NCBI GenBank assembly: GCA_013397865.1
Contig: VZTI01000617.1
Location: forward strand, 388,520-452,519
From: Struthidea cinerea
Taxonomy: Eukaryota; Chordata; Aves; Passeriformes; Corcoracidae
DNA length: 64,000 nt
Reading direction: 5' to 3'
Positions within the stretch are counted from its first letter, which is position 1. Each line of letters begins with the position of its first letter. Positions 48,054 to 61,620 of the stretch are shown piece by piece. Position numbers and translations under genes: made by a program. The notes under the pieces are model-generated. The model saw only the letters and a list, made by a program, of their open reading frames with translations. It was not told the DNA's origin and did no database searches.

Positions 48054-51000
48054 GTGAGTAGTTGTTTGTGTTGGGTCTTGTGAGATTCTCCCTGCCTGCA
48101 CACGACCCTCGCTGCCAGTGAATCTGAGCTCTGCACGGCACAGTGGTGTTTCCAGCAAGGGGCTGGAGTTCCAGGAGGTGGCACTCTTCCTTCAGAAACC
48201 ATGGGAATTAGCATCCTTGCCTGCTGTTCAGAGTATTTAGGTTGATGAGGTTTTTGACTTCCAATGGTGGTGCTGGTTTAAGATCTCCATTGTTAACCTG
48301 TCACCGTTAAATTCCTGTTTGGGGAAGGTAATTGGATTCTCTCACTCAATGCCTCAATTATAGAATTGCTTTTTGTTGCCCTGTAAACTCAAATTGTGAG
48401 GCAAATACAGTAGTGATTCAGAAAAATTTGCTTTTCTTGTAACAACTAGTACATGCCAATGAGCAAATGTAGTACTGATCAAGTCACCCCAACCCACCCT
48501 GTCTTTCCTTCTTCTGGGAGATTCAGTGTCTCTAAGCACCTCAGCATTTGAGGACTGCTGGTTGCAACATAACTTCGTACAAGCACAGCAGGTGATGCCT
48601 GCCTGTACCTTTTCCCTCCCCCAGCACACCCACCCTGCCCCTGGTTTAATTAGCCCCATAGTTTTGAGAAAACTGGGTAAGGTAAAAAGGTTATTTTCTA
48701 GCTCCTGAGCAAAATGTTCTACCCACTTAGCAAAATGTTTTCCTTTGTAGACTGTCTCAGAGATCAGAGCTGCTACAGCAGATGGAGACTTATCTAAGAG
48801 ACAAAAAGACTAAAAAGACATGGCAAACTCAAGCAGCTGATGCAGCTCATAAAAGGAATGCAGCACTTTTAAATGTAAGTTTCTGCAACTACCTGGAACC
48901 GCATCAAAATGTCATGGTTATGCAGCTTAGATAATTTAAAAAAAAAAAAAAAGAGAAGTGTTTGCTCTATGGTTGTCATTTGAATTCTCTTCTATATGGT
49001 TCCCTCTTCTAGAACTTGACCAAAAAGTATTAAATGACAAGTCTTTATTATCCAATGTCATCACTACCTATTTGCTGTGCCCTTCTTACAAAAGCCTCGT
49101 GGTGGCAGCTGCTACTATGTATTTTTATTTTTTTAAGTACGTGTAGAGATGTAACACATGTTCGTACACGTCTGCCTGAGAGAACTTAGGGGTCTGTCAG
49201 GATTCACAGCCCCCCTGTGCTTTGATTCAAGACATGGGGATATATTTGAAAATGGGCTGATCAGACTGCAGTGCATTGGGCCAAGGGTAGGAACTGTTCT
49301 CCCTCTGTGGTTAAGTTGTGGAAGAGGTTCTCAGTTTAAGCATTTTACTTTCAAGTCTGTAAAAGCAGTGTTTGGTGTTTCTGGCTCTTCGTAGGAGTGA
49401 CACCATTAATAATGTTCATAGCTGTTCTACATACCAGTTGTCATATTTAGGTAAGATTTGTTTCCTAGGTAAATTCAGCAGACATTGGAGTCTGGGGCAG
49501 TTCAAAAGGTCTAGGTTTGATGGCAGGGACTGGAATACTAAAAGGCTCGTCTGGAACCCCTAGCTCAGGCATCTGAGTTTGGAGAGATGCCCTTGACCAC
49601 TGACATGATGCATTTGAAAAATGTATGTTGGTTTTTCAGGAGACAGCAGCAAATTGAACCTCCTGTGCCTTTTCTTTAAGCTCCTACTTATTAAGGGTCC
49701 ATAATGCATGTATTGTGTTTATTGAAAAAGTAAGTTTTACTCTAGAAAATTACAATATTGATTTGTGTCACCAGAATTTCTTTGGGTTTTTTTCATGCAG
49801 AGCCTGGTTCAGGTTTAAAATGTTCACGGTTTGGGTGGGTATAATTCTATTGCATTAGAGTTTGTATTTAAATGGGAGTTACATTTAGAGAGGGGCAGAC
49901 AAGGCAGAACAGTTAGCCAGGAATGCCTTCTTAACTATTCTGTGACAAAGAAGATTTTTCAACTTGGATGGGTGAACTGATGTATTCTGTACAGGGGCAA
50001 TCAACCCCCCCATTTCTTGTTATAGTAAGTGTAGGTGCTTCAGTGAGAGGCTGGGGACAAATGGATGGTCTGGTTATTTTTTCCATAGCTCCTACTCCAC
50101 TGATTTGGTAATTTCAGCCATTATGACTCCCATTTTCCATGTGCATTTTAGGTTAGATTTTTACTTCATAAATATAGGATTATAAATTATTTGTGTTTAT
50201 GAATGCATTCTCAGTTTACATATGCAGGCAAACACAATAAATGCAAGAGTACACTTCTCCATCCTGAAAGCTTTATTGTATTGGAAATTGTAACAATAGC
50301 TCAGACATATTCAGAGTGTAAATATTTCTGCAGTTAAACAGATATTTGCTATCTTCTGTCACATCCTCAAAATTGTTCCTTTCAAGTGTCAAAAATGTTG
50401 GTGTTTGTACAGAAAAAAGGCAAAAACATATGTATCAAAACAAATTCTGTTGCAGGATAAAGTAGCATAAATCAATTTAAATCTATTAATTTTATCCTAG
50501 TTTTAACAAGCATGCACTCCTGCAGATGCTTTTTGATAACAGAAGAAAACAGGAAAAAAAAATCTATGCAGCATAATATATGAGAAGCTTGAAAACAAGA
50601 CTGATTAATGTGCCAGCTTCAGAATATTGTTCCTGATACCAGGCACTGTACATTTCACAGTTACCATGTGGAGAGTTGTTGATTTGGCCTACTCAAAAAT
50701 ACATGGACATGACGAAGTGTTATTTTTTTATTTGCATTTCTGGTTTTCTGCATGTAAGCAAAATCAGTTGTTTTCAGTAATAGATTATAGCAAAAGCCAT
50801 TTTTCTTTCTCTGTGTTAGTTGGAATTTATGCACAAGAAAGATTTCAAAATTAATTTAAATTCGCATCAGTAGGAAGCAAGGAACTAACCTTTTTTTTTT
50901 TAATTGAAATTTTGACATTATAAGCATTTGTTCAGCATTTGAACATCATTATCAGAGTATTTTCCTCAATGTCTTTAGAGGGAGACTGCAGATTAGGGAA

Positions 51001-54000
51001 ATCTGTATCATTTGGTGCTTATATAATGTTGTCGTAATAAAAGCAGAAATTAGACTAGTATTTGTAATCTAATTTATGGCATTTGTTTCTCAGTGATATT
51101 TCTTGTGTTTAGAAATATGTATTACTGTGGAACAGCTTGTAACATGAAATAGAAAAGAGTATGCTATGTAGTAATTAGTACTGGAAAGGTAATTTAGAAC
51201 AAATTTGCTTTCCTTCCCAGGCATGCAATTCCAGAATTATTTAAGTGGGATTCTGCCAGACTGATATCAATATAAGTGACAGCTGAATTTGGTCCCCTAA
51301 AAGCAATGCGTGTGTCATGCATTCCATTTTACTTCTGGGCAAGGGTCTTGAATTGTTTTTGTTCCAGTCCTTGTGGTTTTAGGGGAAGCACTGTAAGATG
51401 CTCTCTTTTTTCCAGTACTGTGACATACTAGATTAGCTGGGTTTCTTTCCAAAGAAGTTTATACTGCTGATGTATTTATTTTTATATTGATGACAGGGAT
51501 TTATTTTTCCTACAAAGCTTGCCAGTGGTGTAGACACACAAGAAGTGCCATCTAATCTTTCAGTAGTTCCAGTTATTTTCTAAAGCATACTACACCTTCT
51601 AGCAAAAATTTCTTTCCCTGTCTGTCATTAAATCAGTATTCTGAATGACAATAGACTGCACAACACAAACTGGAGTGAGCAACAAAAAGACGTGTCCAAT
51701 ATCTAGGCTATGCCAAAATGACCTTCTCTACTAAACATATATACACAACGGCTGTCTCCTTTCTTGCCTGAAAGACACTCATTTCTTATCACCATAAACA
51801 TTCCAATGACTTGGCTGAGTCTATAAAGTAATAATTATTGATATTCTTTTTCCTTCTTTTTAAAATTCCTACAGTAATTAGGAAGAAGGAATCAGAAAGG
51901 AGGAAAATCCTGTGGAAGGATATGAGGTGAACGTTACTGAATGATCCTTTATTCAGTATGGTTCATTATGGTGGTAACTTCTTCAGACTTGGCCTGAGCC
52001 ATTCTGATACGAGCTTCATTTGGTGCTGTTTGTGTGTATCTGTTCTAAGTATGTGCAGCGGAGAAATTCCTTGCTTAAGTCACTTAAATCTGTGTTAGCC
52101 TCTGTTATTTTGACATGGTGATTTCAAATGGCTTATGTCCTTTTTCCTGTTCCCTTTTTATGTTTATCACATTAGTCTTTTCTTACCTGAGAAGGGGCAG
52201 CCATTTGCTGCTTCTGAGAATTTGAATAAATCTGAGACTTAGTTTACTCTTTCTCAGACATCCTTTAGCTTCCTACAATGGTATGAATTTTGCTGTAGAA
52301 AAGGGAGAAACAATTTTGCTTGGATTAGGTTTGCAATTATGTACAAGAGAATATTGTAAAAGAAATTAATGAAATAAAATAAGATGAACACTAAATTGAA
52401 CAATCTGATGGTATCTGTATCACTAAGTTGAACTTCAGCTGACAGTAAGGATGGTTTTTTGCTTTTATGAATCATACTCTACTGAACTAAACTTGAGTTG
52501 AACACTGTTTACTTATTGATGTATTCAGACTGGCTATTATTCAATACGAGTAATCATGTTTGGTCTCTCTTGTGGATATGCTCCTCCAGAATCTCACTCT
52601 TCTTTTCAGCAGCAGTGGTGGTGAATATTTGGGAAGTCCCTTTGGGGAATTTCCTCTCTCATTTAGTTTTTCTGTTGTACTCTTCACACCCGCTCTCTGC
52701 TCCCAACTCTGCCATCTGCTATACTTTCTTTCCCCCTCCACTCTGTTCAGCTTTGGCTTCTTCACACCCCACTCCCACGTCCCTTTCTGTCTCTCTTCAT
52801 CTGCCCACCACTCAATCTCTTCAATGTTTGGGTATGGAACTAAGCCCACAAGAACGGGTCAGAACTTTAAAGGGGGAGGGTAGTTAGTTTGGGGGCATGC
52901 TTTGATTTGTTTGTTGCTGTTGATTTTTTTGTTGTTTCTTTTTTAAAATATTTATTTGGACCTCCGTGAATCCAGCACACATCCACTGGACAAGCAGAAA
53001 CCCAAATACTGATTTTTTTTTTTTTTTTTGTAAGAAAGCTATGTGAGGTGCATTGTCATCCAAGTTTGTCTGGTGAACAGCTTGCTGCAGCTCTACATTT
53101 TTGTGCGCATGTTATGCATGCATATTAGCAAGTCATCTTTGTCTTGAGAAGTAAAGATCTTGTACGTAATTTGCTTAGTTACTTTACAGTTACAGTAGCT
53201 AGAATACATACTTCAGTCTTATGCAGCACGGAAAAAGGTGTTCCGTCCCCCTCTATTTCCTTAAGTTTTATACAACAGAATTTAACTAATTTACCCTGGT
53301 GTCCAGAGAGAATAGCAGTGTTTTACAGCAAAAGTCTTACTCGGTTGTGAAATGTGCTCTTGTATGAAAAAGGCACAGCAAACGTATTTAGCACATGTAG
53401 GGTGTTAGTCTAAGTAGTACAAGTTGTATTTCAGAATGACTAAACAAAGATTTCAACTTTGGTGTTATTATTTGAATGCTGTTTAGCTGTAATAGGTTTA
53501 TTTAGTTAATTTAAATGTCTTTATATGTGTATTTTCCTTTTTAAATTCCCAGTGCTTGTTTTTAAAATGTACTTTGCCTGTGTTTTAGGATATAGAAGCA
53601 GCAGAAAAAAGGCTTCAAGAAAGAATGTATTTACTTCCACATCCCGATATTGTTAAGTTAGAAGTAAGTCCTAGAACTCTGTCTTTTCATTTGCTCTTTA
53701 ACAAATATTTTCCTTTTTTTTTCCTCTGAGGCATGTTCTTAAAGTGAAAATAATTGATTTTAAAATCCAGTGACTGGTATAGCCAAAGGCCTGTGTGTTG
53801 TGTAGCAAGCTGAACCTAATTTCTGGAACAAGGTCCCTAGATTCTGGAGCATTCTGGTGGAAATATTTAGCAACTTTCAGATCTGTACAAACTTCTATTT
53901 AAAAATGAAGTCAGATATAAAAAATTAATATTGTGAATATCAGAAAATTACCGTGTTTACTATGTCAGAGCTATTTAGTTTGTTTTATGTGGCCATCCCA

Positions 54001-56311
54001 TTCTCAGTTTACCACAGATTGTCATCTTTACATGTAAGGGTCAACAGTTTATCAGCATGAACAGAGAAAATTTCACATCAGTTATTTAGAGTTGTATGGA
54101 AGCTTATAAAAAGTACTGCAGCAGGAGCACTCGATTTTTTTTTTTTTTTTTCTTCTCAACCTGCAGTCCCTAAAGCATTACTTAAAGATAAAAATTTTGA
54201 GCAGTCAGATTCCCATTTGTTTCGTGCCCAGTGGTTTGTGTATTCTGTGCTATGTGGTGGCTTGGTTCCCACAGGCATAGGAGCAGTGCCCCATGCTGGT
54301 TTGGGTGCTGGGGCCTTGTCAGGGCAGGGTGAAGGGCCAGGTTTCAGCACTGTCAGCTGTGAAGAGAGGTGTATTGTACCTCAGCTTCACACCTGCTGGG
54401 CAAGTGTTGTCATGCTTAGGCTATTACTTAAAGGAGAGGCATTGCTTCTTGTTCTGGTTACTGTTCAAAGTTTTCATCTGTCATTGCATTTTGTAAATAG
54501 CCTACTGTGACTGGGTATGCCCCTTCAGTGGCTTTTTTATTAATTTTAGACATTTTTAGGCAAAAGGGTACACTTTTTCCTGAATACTTGTCCATTTTGA
54601 ATGATGCTAAGGAAGATGCCAACCTACTAATAAACATTAAACCTATTTTGACTGTGTGAGTAGTTTTAGACTCTTCAAGGACTTTTGAGACACCTCTAGA
54701 GCTGTTTGGGTTAGTTAGTCCCATAGTAGGTGTTAAGCTGCTTGCGGCATGTCGAAGTCCACACAAATTGGAGGCTGCAGAGCAATTGCTCATGGCTGCA
54801 GAATGTCTGCGCTCTGCAGCAGTGGAGAAATTCTGGAGAGAACAGAGTTACTATTTGAAGGAGAAGATCCTATTTCAGCTTTTTTTTATGCTTCTAGAGA
54901 AGAGTGTTATAAATAGTGGAAAAAGAAAACTTTCTTTCATAGGACAAAATTCTTGTGCGTGCTTTGTTCCAAAACACTTCTGAGCATATTTCACTCAGCC
55001 ATATATGTGTCTGTATTAATATACTTTGAAAGTTGTGGCTATAATGGATCCCCAGCTTGCTGAGTCGGAGTAGTTTTGTGTGACAGCACATATGCTTGTC
55101 AAAAAAGATTCTTTGAGTAAATCTGTTGAAGAAAATATTTTTGTAAACCTGCAAGAGCCATAGTTATATCTGAGTTACATGTAAGGATCAAAATGATTAG
55201 CCAGGAATCTAATACTTTGCAGGGAGATCTTCAGTTTTATGCTACACTTCTCCTTCATTATATACTTAAGTAAAGAAAAAAGGCTCACTACATATGTATC
55301 ATAACTGTTTTCTACTGCAAAATTACGTTTTTCTGAATGGACATCAATGGCAAAAAATACATACGTGGATTGATTAAATTTTTATCTTAGCACAGCTCTT
55401 AGATCACATTATTTTGTGGGGGAAAAAAGTGATACCTGTCACTTAAAATTTTCCTGAAAATGCTACAAACAACAAAGTTGTCCTTAGGATACCAACACAA
55501 AAATGATGAATGATGAATAACACAGATAAATAATATGTTAAATTTATTACTCAGAGGCACAGTGTAAAGCAAGAGGAAGGGTTAGATGATCCACAGTGGT
55601 TCTTCTAGACCACAGGCCAAATATACAGCACTTTTTAATTATTATTTTTGTGATCCAAATACTGGAGATAATTACTTTGTCAGTGAGTTATCAAGTCTAA
55701 AATTTTACTCAAATATTTTGAACTATAGTTTTGTATAGTACTGTAAACTTTTCCAGGATAATCAGTTTACATTGGTAAATGTGCAACTTTCATTTCTAAC
55801 GTTTTTTTCCACTGCATAATTAAATTCCAGTAACATACATAATTAAATATAAAAGTTGCTTTTGGAAATGTATATAATCATGGAAAGTAGTTTATTAAAG
55901 GTACTGTAGGGTCTAAACGGATGTGTTGCTTACCACAAGAGGGCACATTCAGTCACTTCACCGTTTGTCCTGCAGAATGAAATATTTCTAAGCTGATATT
56001 TTGTATCATACAAGAGATTAAAAATTTCATGTGTTAAGTACATTGTTCTTTTCTGAATTGCTTTACTCTTAAAGTAAGATTTAATAATGCATTGCATATC
56101 TATATTGTTTTAAACTGGCTGATACAGATTTTGAAATTAAGTTTGTTTTTTCTTATGTCTTTCTCAGACTCTCTATTGGGCATCAATAAAAGAATCTCTT
56201 CCCAAGTGGGAAGAGTTTCTTTTAGGAAGAGCAGAAGTTCCTATTGGCTTTAAGAAAATGAAAGCTACTAAGCAGAGCATAAACTACCCAGAAGAAGATT
56301 CACAAAAATAA
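48001..56311 (+). CDS. C3orf14: C3orf14 orthologue, small coiled-coil-like protein (4 coding exons)
   Basis: Four exons (53, 124, 75 and 144 nt) join in frame to 131 codons plus TAA. Human C3orf14 has 128 residues. The match is recognised from the LAQE start, the LLQQME segment, DIEAAEK, LPHPDIV and the C-terminal WASIKESLPKWEEFLLGRA block, together with its position directly downstream of PTPRG on the same strand, as in human 3p14.2. The first 80 or so residues are charged and helix-prone (many E, K, R, Q and L), which suggests a coiled coil. The last third is Trp/Pro-containing and ends in a hydrophilic tail. No signal peptide or membrane segment is present. Molecular function is unknown, and I assign none. 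Confidence 0.92.
48751..48874 (+). CDS. C3orf14: C3orf14 coding exon 2
   Basis: A 124-nt exon that completes Ile and continues LSQRSELLQQMETYLRDKKT to HKRNAALLN. Acceptor tcctttgtag, donor gtaagt. It is the most helix-like, charged part of the protein. Confidence 0.9.
53013..53029. repeat. T17 homopolymer in C3orf14 intron
   Basis: Seventeen T. A second T17 lies at 54135-54151. There is no attached retroposon body. Confidence 0.9.
53589..53663 (+). CDS. C3orf14: C3orf14 coding exon 3
   Basis: A 75-nt, 25-codon exon in phase 0/0: DIEAAEKRLQERMYLLPHPD then IVKLE. Acceptor gtgttttag, donor gtaagt. It sits after a 4.7-kb intron. Confidence 0.9.
53664..56167 (+). other. C3orf14: C3orf14 last intron, 2.5 kb
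   Basis: AT-rich with a T17 tract at 54135. Nothing else seen. Confidence 0.75.
56168..56311 (+). CDS. C3orf14: C3orf14 last coding exon with stop
   Basis: 47 codons plus TAA: TLYWASIKESLPKWEEFLLG and onward to NYPEEDSQK. Acceptor tctttctcag. The stop codon lies inside an AATAAA hexamer (56307-56312). Confidence 0.92.
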   Translation, partial: TLYWASIKESLPKWEEFLLGRAEVPIGFKKMKATKQSINYPEEDSQK

Positions 56312-57640
56312 ACATTTTAGTTTCATTTTGTTTTGTAATTTATCACTTAAGCAGAGAAGATCATCCAGATTGGGCAACAGAATATCATGCCATTAAACTG
56401 AAATGTAAATAATTTAAATGAAAATTAATTATATAGGATATTTTTATTTCATTGTTGCATTGTGTACAATTCCTTATTTTTATTCTGTACTAGAGAAGCA
56501 ATCCTCAAACAAGCTTTTAGGATCAAGAATGAGAAACATTGGTGTATAGATTTACACCAAGGCAACTGGGTTTTCAGTACGAGAAGAGTTTTATGTTATT
56601 TTTAATCCTCTGCTTCTACATATAAGTGCAATGAGTAAAGACAGAATCTTGCATTATCTTTCTTCACTTTAGTCATCTGTTCTGCATGCCTGCTCTGGGA
56701 TGAGGGAGAAAGGAAGAATTTACTGTTAGCAGAAAAGGCAGACTGTGCATCAGAGTAGCCTTGGTTTAGCACCAGGAATCTGTGGAAGAACCTTAATGAG
56801 AGCAGTTGTAGAAGGAACAAACTTGAATTTCTGCATCTTGTTTTCCCTGATTTTTGTCATTGCCGCCTTCATCACTTCTACACCTCACTCCAGGCAGCTT
56901 TTCCCAACCTCCTTCTGCCTACATTGTATTTCTTGTCTAACGGGTGGGCAAACAAATCTCTAGGGCTTTTTGCTACTTCTAGGCTGCTCTTAATGCTATT
57001 TTCTTTCTGCTGATATAATCTACAAGTGAGATCTTCTTCTGAGACATGAAAAGTTTGAAAGAAGCAAACTGAAAGGTAACTGGCAGTGGCTGTCCAAGAA
57101 CAAAACATATACAGAAGTTGAGGATATAGTATTTTCATTTTCAGCCATTGAACAACTTCTCAGCTTTCACCTACAGAGATACAGTATCAGTGAGTTTTAA
57201 TTGTACTGAGCTAACTAGTTATGAAAAATTCACTGGTACAGAACTTATGAAAGTGTCAGGTCAGTTGAAGATCCTTCCTGGTGTGTGACGTGGCCTGCAG
57301 AAAATTAATCTTTCCTAAGCAAAAGAAGCCTAGAAAATACTGATTTCTTTTATTGTTAAGAACCTGGACTTGAGTCAATATACTGTTAAAATTTAATCTT
57401 CTGCAACAACATCATTCCACCCCAACCTGGAAGTAGTAGGAAAAAAAAAAGAGTACCTCTGCCAGTGTCTGAGGATATGAATATGTAATGATTATAAATA
57501 TTGCTAGGCTGCTAGTTATCTGAGCTATGCATCTTCATCATACATAGAGATCCCGCTATTAAAAAAAAAATTATATCCCTGTGTAGCATGAAGAATCACT
57601 GACACAATAAAATCAAAACTTTAGGTGCAATATAAAATTG
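56312..57640 (+). other. C3orf14: Probable C3orf14 3' UTR and flank
   Basis: AT-rich noncoding sequence after the stop. An AATAAA at 57606-57611 could end a 1.3-kb UTR, and another at 60217-60222 has GT-rich sequence after it. Which one is used cannot be told from sequence. Confidence 0.4.
57606..57611 (+). promoter_or_regulatory. C3orf14: Candidate poly(A) signal, C3orf14
   Basis: AATAAA 1.3 kb after the stop, followed by a modest TTGTTGTA element at about +30. Confidence 0.35.
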
Positions 57641-59261
57641 TTGTATATTTTCCACAGGAATATTAAGAGTTCATTTTAAACTTTTGCTATTGAAGTGTCC
57701 ATTAAACTGATAACTTTTTACAGAAACTGCCATCTTAGAATTATCCTGTTGAGTGGGTGTTGGTGTTTGTAACAATAACGTTGTTTTCATAATATGTGAT
57801 GGCAGATTAGCACGCTTCTCTGCAGTGTTGTTAACAGTTGTAATTAAGGAATAAACAGTAAAGGGTGTCAGTCCGATGACAATTTCATCTATAGTGTCAC
57901 AATACAAAATGTCACAAAATATTAGAACTGTTATATAACTACAAAAATATCAAATTAGGCTTTCATCTTACAAGCTGAGAGCTTAAAAAAAACTTGGCAT
58001 AGACATCATTGCAATTTTATACCTACTCAGTGTTCTGTCACAAAGACAACTTGGTAATATTTTCTTCTGTAAATTCACAATGTGATTCTCAATCTGATTT
58101 AGTGGGAATGTGTATGATCTTACAGTTGTAGAGCTCACATTTAAAAAGCAAGTAATTGGAAACATTTGAGCACACAGGAAGGGAAAACTTTCATACATGA
58201 TGCTGGAAGGAAGGGATGGATGAGCAGTTAGTTGCTAACAAAGAATGGAATTCATCCCGTTCTTTGCATCCAAAGGGAAATCACTTAAACTAAAATCTGG
58301 GCCCCTAAGTATTTTATACATGCGAATAATCTGAGTCTTTATCTCTTTCGACTGCACCTAATCACTGGGACACAATGCAGATGCTCACTATCTCCTTGCC
58401 CTTGTGATTTCCCCTGGGAACAAGATCTAAGTGTGTGGACAGTGAGGGCATGGAAGCTCGATGGGTGAGAATTTGGCAACATGCATGAAAGGCACCTGCA
58501 AGCAGGATTAGAGTAGTCCCAATGCCACAGTTAGGTACTCACATAGCATGCCTGAGAGTAAAATGAAATTATCTTCAAAGAAGGAATTTAACTTTTTTTA
58601 CTGCAACATAACTTAAGAAGCAATAGGACAGCTAGTTCAAGGAAAACTATGAACGTGTCCAGAAAAGGAAAAACTGAATGAAGAGAAACATTTAAAACAG
58701 TAGTGTGTGTAGGTGACTGCTCTCACAGACAAGGGCCTTCATGGCGGCCTGTGGTTTGAAACAAAAAAATGCAACTGCCTATGACTGTGAAATAGCACAG
58801 CAACAGGGGCAGAGGCAACACAGCAGGGCCACTAAGGTACAGGAGCAAGTGTCTCCTGAGCTGGGGCATGCAGTGGGGCAGAACATAATTACATGGTATC
58901 TCCTGTCTACTTAGATTTGTGGAGTATAATTTACCATGGCTGGGCTAGCTTGATACTTGCCTTTTTATAGATACAGATTTGAGAAAGCAAATGTTAAACT
59001 TTAGTGTGCTTAAAAAGAATTTAAGAATCCCCCAAAGTGATTTCTACTGATATGATTTAATACTGGTCTCCTATGAGATCTTGAATGGGTATTCTTCACC
59101 AAGTCAAGGCAGTTACCTCGAATATGTAGTTATACCCCATCTTATCCCAAGCTTTTATATCTATCAAAAAAAAATATAGATAGATATTACATCATATATA
59201 TCTTCTGTAATTTCGTACCCATCCTGGCTAAATGTTTTTTCTCTCAAAAAAACCCACCACA

Positions 59262-59289
59262 CCCCCCCCCCCCAAAAAAAAAAAAAAAA
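59262..59289. repeat. C12-A16 homopolymer pair
   Basis: Twelve C directly followed by sixteen A, in a longer C/A-only tract (about 59250-59330). This is low-complexity DNA. Confidence 0.9.
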
Positions 59290-60216
59290 GAAAAATACCC
59301 CAAAACAAACTAACTAACCAAAAACAAACCAAACTTGTCACTCTATAGTCTTGACTTGCTGCTTGCCCTTTTGTGTTACAATACATGTATGCATAAGGTG
59401 CAGTGGTCCTAGGGGCTTGTTGCTTCTTGTGCTTGTCTGGTCGTTGGGGGACAGCAATTAAGTGAAGAGCAGTGAGGAAACCCAAAGGTTTTTCCTGTTT
59501 GTAAGTTAATCTTGGAGAATCTTGCAAGAAGAAGTAATTAATCATACTTTTCTAGATTAATGCACAGATGAGTAACCCCAGTACTAACCCAGGACCACAA
59601 CCTGTTCACCCCTCTTGTCACCTCTACCATCACATTCCCAAGCTTTTTACTTTCTCAGTTATTCTGGCTGTGGGGGCAGGAGCAGAAGGCAAGGCATGTT
59701 ACTTTTCCCTAGCATAAGAAATTTCTTACTCTGCAGAATCTTTCGCAAGCCTATTAATTTAATTTGAAAGTACATTTGAAATAGTAAGTTGGTTTAGACA
59801 CATGATATTTAACATTATGGTATCCTCTTGATTGTATTTATTCAGGATCATGTTTTCATAGAAGTTGGGGGCTAATTTTTAGGCTGAGCTTACAGTTTTT
59901 CATTTCTGTCTTTTTCATTCACATAGAACAGGTTGGGGATGTAGATGATCAGTTTGAGCTTGTTGTTACTGAAAAAGAAGAAAACCAAATTTAAAATGGA
60001 ATGTACTTTTAGAGGTTATATCTGAAAGAAAACATTATTTGCTCCATAATGGTAATTTTCATAATATTTTAATAGTTGTGTTCAGATACAACTTGACCTT
60101 AAATATCACCCCAAATGCAAGCTGTTTTAACATATTTGTAATGCTAAAGTCTTCATTACTGTGATATTCTGTTTGCGCAAGGATTATAATCCATGGATAT
60201 ACTGTGTTATACTTGA

Positions 60217-60222
60217 AATAAA
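60217..60222 (+). promoter_or_regulatory. Candidate distal poly(A) signal
   Basis: AATAAA followed by tttgatcctgtag and a later TGTTGCATTGCATGTATG stretch. It may serve a long C3orf14 isoform or be unused. Confidence 0.3.
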
Positions 60223-61254
60223 GCTTTGATCCTGTAGTCACTCCTCTTGGATCTCAGTGTTGCATTGCATGTATGAGTTGGATATAAGTTGGTGCCTGCT
60301 GCAGCCAAGTGTGAACAGTGAGTAGGCCAGTGATAAATTCTTTGCTTAGGTATGGTGTTTATTTTTGTCTGACTCTGATATGAAATATTAATCTGCTGAG
60401 TGAAGATTAAAATCTCAGAAGTTTACTGCTGAAAAATCTAAATGTAATGAATCCCAGATCGATTATTCGCACTCTTCCTATTGTTTCTTAATAAGTGTGA
60501 GCTAAATTACTTCAGATATGCGATTACTAGGAAGACGTAGATAGAGATACTTAAACCCTTGCTAAGGAAACAGGTGGGGGGAAATGGTTCTTTAGTACAT
60601 CCTCCTGCTGTGTGAAACTCTTTGTCTTTGCTATAAATAGGGTGATTTGATTTGGGAATTTGCTACTCCTTTTAAACACAGCTAAAACAGCTCTTGAAAA
60701 TGCGCTAAGTTGTACCCGCTGTGTATGTTACCTTCCAGTTGTAGCTTTTACATTTGACTTACTTTGGATACATCTGTTTTTTAAGGCATACAGATAAAAA
60801 GTATGCTCACTTCTTCCCTTAAGTTTTATCTCTGTGATGATGATCTTAAAAATAAATGTGTGGTGTTCTGTCCCCTCACTCTCAGTCGTATCACCTACCA
60901 GAAAACCCTAATAGGCAACAAAATAGTGTGAGACGGTATTTACATCACACTTTTGAAACAGATTCAAGCAGAGCCAGCTGCTGTAAGATTATTTTACAAA
61001 TCTATTGCAAATTAATAAAAGGACAAAAATTGCTTCCCTTTAGGTAAATTACAGTCTCCTTTACTAATTACGTAGCTTGAAGCCGCAGTAAATAAGCACC
61101 TGCCTCACTGCGGTGAATGGGAAATGGGAAATGCAATTTTGGTAACCAGACTTGCCTTTCTTTACCCATTTAGTTCGTATCTGTTCCAATAGCTTCATTC
61201 ACGGAGCTCTGACTGGTGCTCAGTAAAAGCTTCCGGAGGATAATGTGCTCAAGT

Positions 61255-61620
61255 GAAGCACATGCCGGCAGCTTTGTTCAGCGCGGGCGAACCTGCGTGC
61301 TGCGCTCCGCGGCCGCGCTCGCCCCGCGCCCCGCCGGGTACGGGCTCTTGCCCGAGAGGCAGCGCTGCTTCGAGCCGGGAAAACGCCGAGCCAAGCGACT
61401 GTGGGAAAGGGAGAAAGGAGGGGACAAAAAAACTCAAACAAACTAAACCCCATTTCTCGGTGGTTGCCCAGTTTGAAATGAGCTCGCTGTGGCACGGGGG
61501 GGGACAGACGGGTGGCAGTCGGTCGTGATCGGGGCGCGGGGACTGCGCGTCGCCGGGAACGGTGCGCTGGGAGAGGGAACGGGAAGCGCGTTCTGTGTGT
61601 CCTCCTTCACTCAACGGCTC
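61255..61620. promoter_or_regulatory. CpG-rich patch 1 (right end)
   Basis: Dense CpG (gcgggcgaacctgcgtgctg, gcggccgcgctcgccccgcg) in an otherwise AT-rich region. The overlapping frames of about 90-120 codons on both strands come from base composition. It may be a regulatory island of the FEZF2 domain or an unannotated noncoding promoter. Confidence 0.5.

Larger units (their letters stand above)
48054..53588 (+). other. C3orf14: C3orf14 introns 2 and 3
   Basis: Introns of 697 bp and 4.7 kb around the exon at 48751-48874. AT-rich, with a pyrimidine-rich patch at 52660-52830 and a T17 tract at 53013. No repeat body recognised. Confidence 0.75.
57641..61254. other. Intergenic DNA downstream of C3orf14
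   Basis: AT-rich, with the C12-A16 tract near 59262 and a stray poly(A) signal at 60217. No gene supported. Confidence 0.65.

Noticed and set aside
55560..55640. Possible CR1 tail (gggttagatgatccacagtg)
   Set aside because: Only a short, imperfect resemblance with no tail repeat. Not enough to call.
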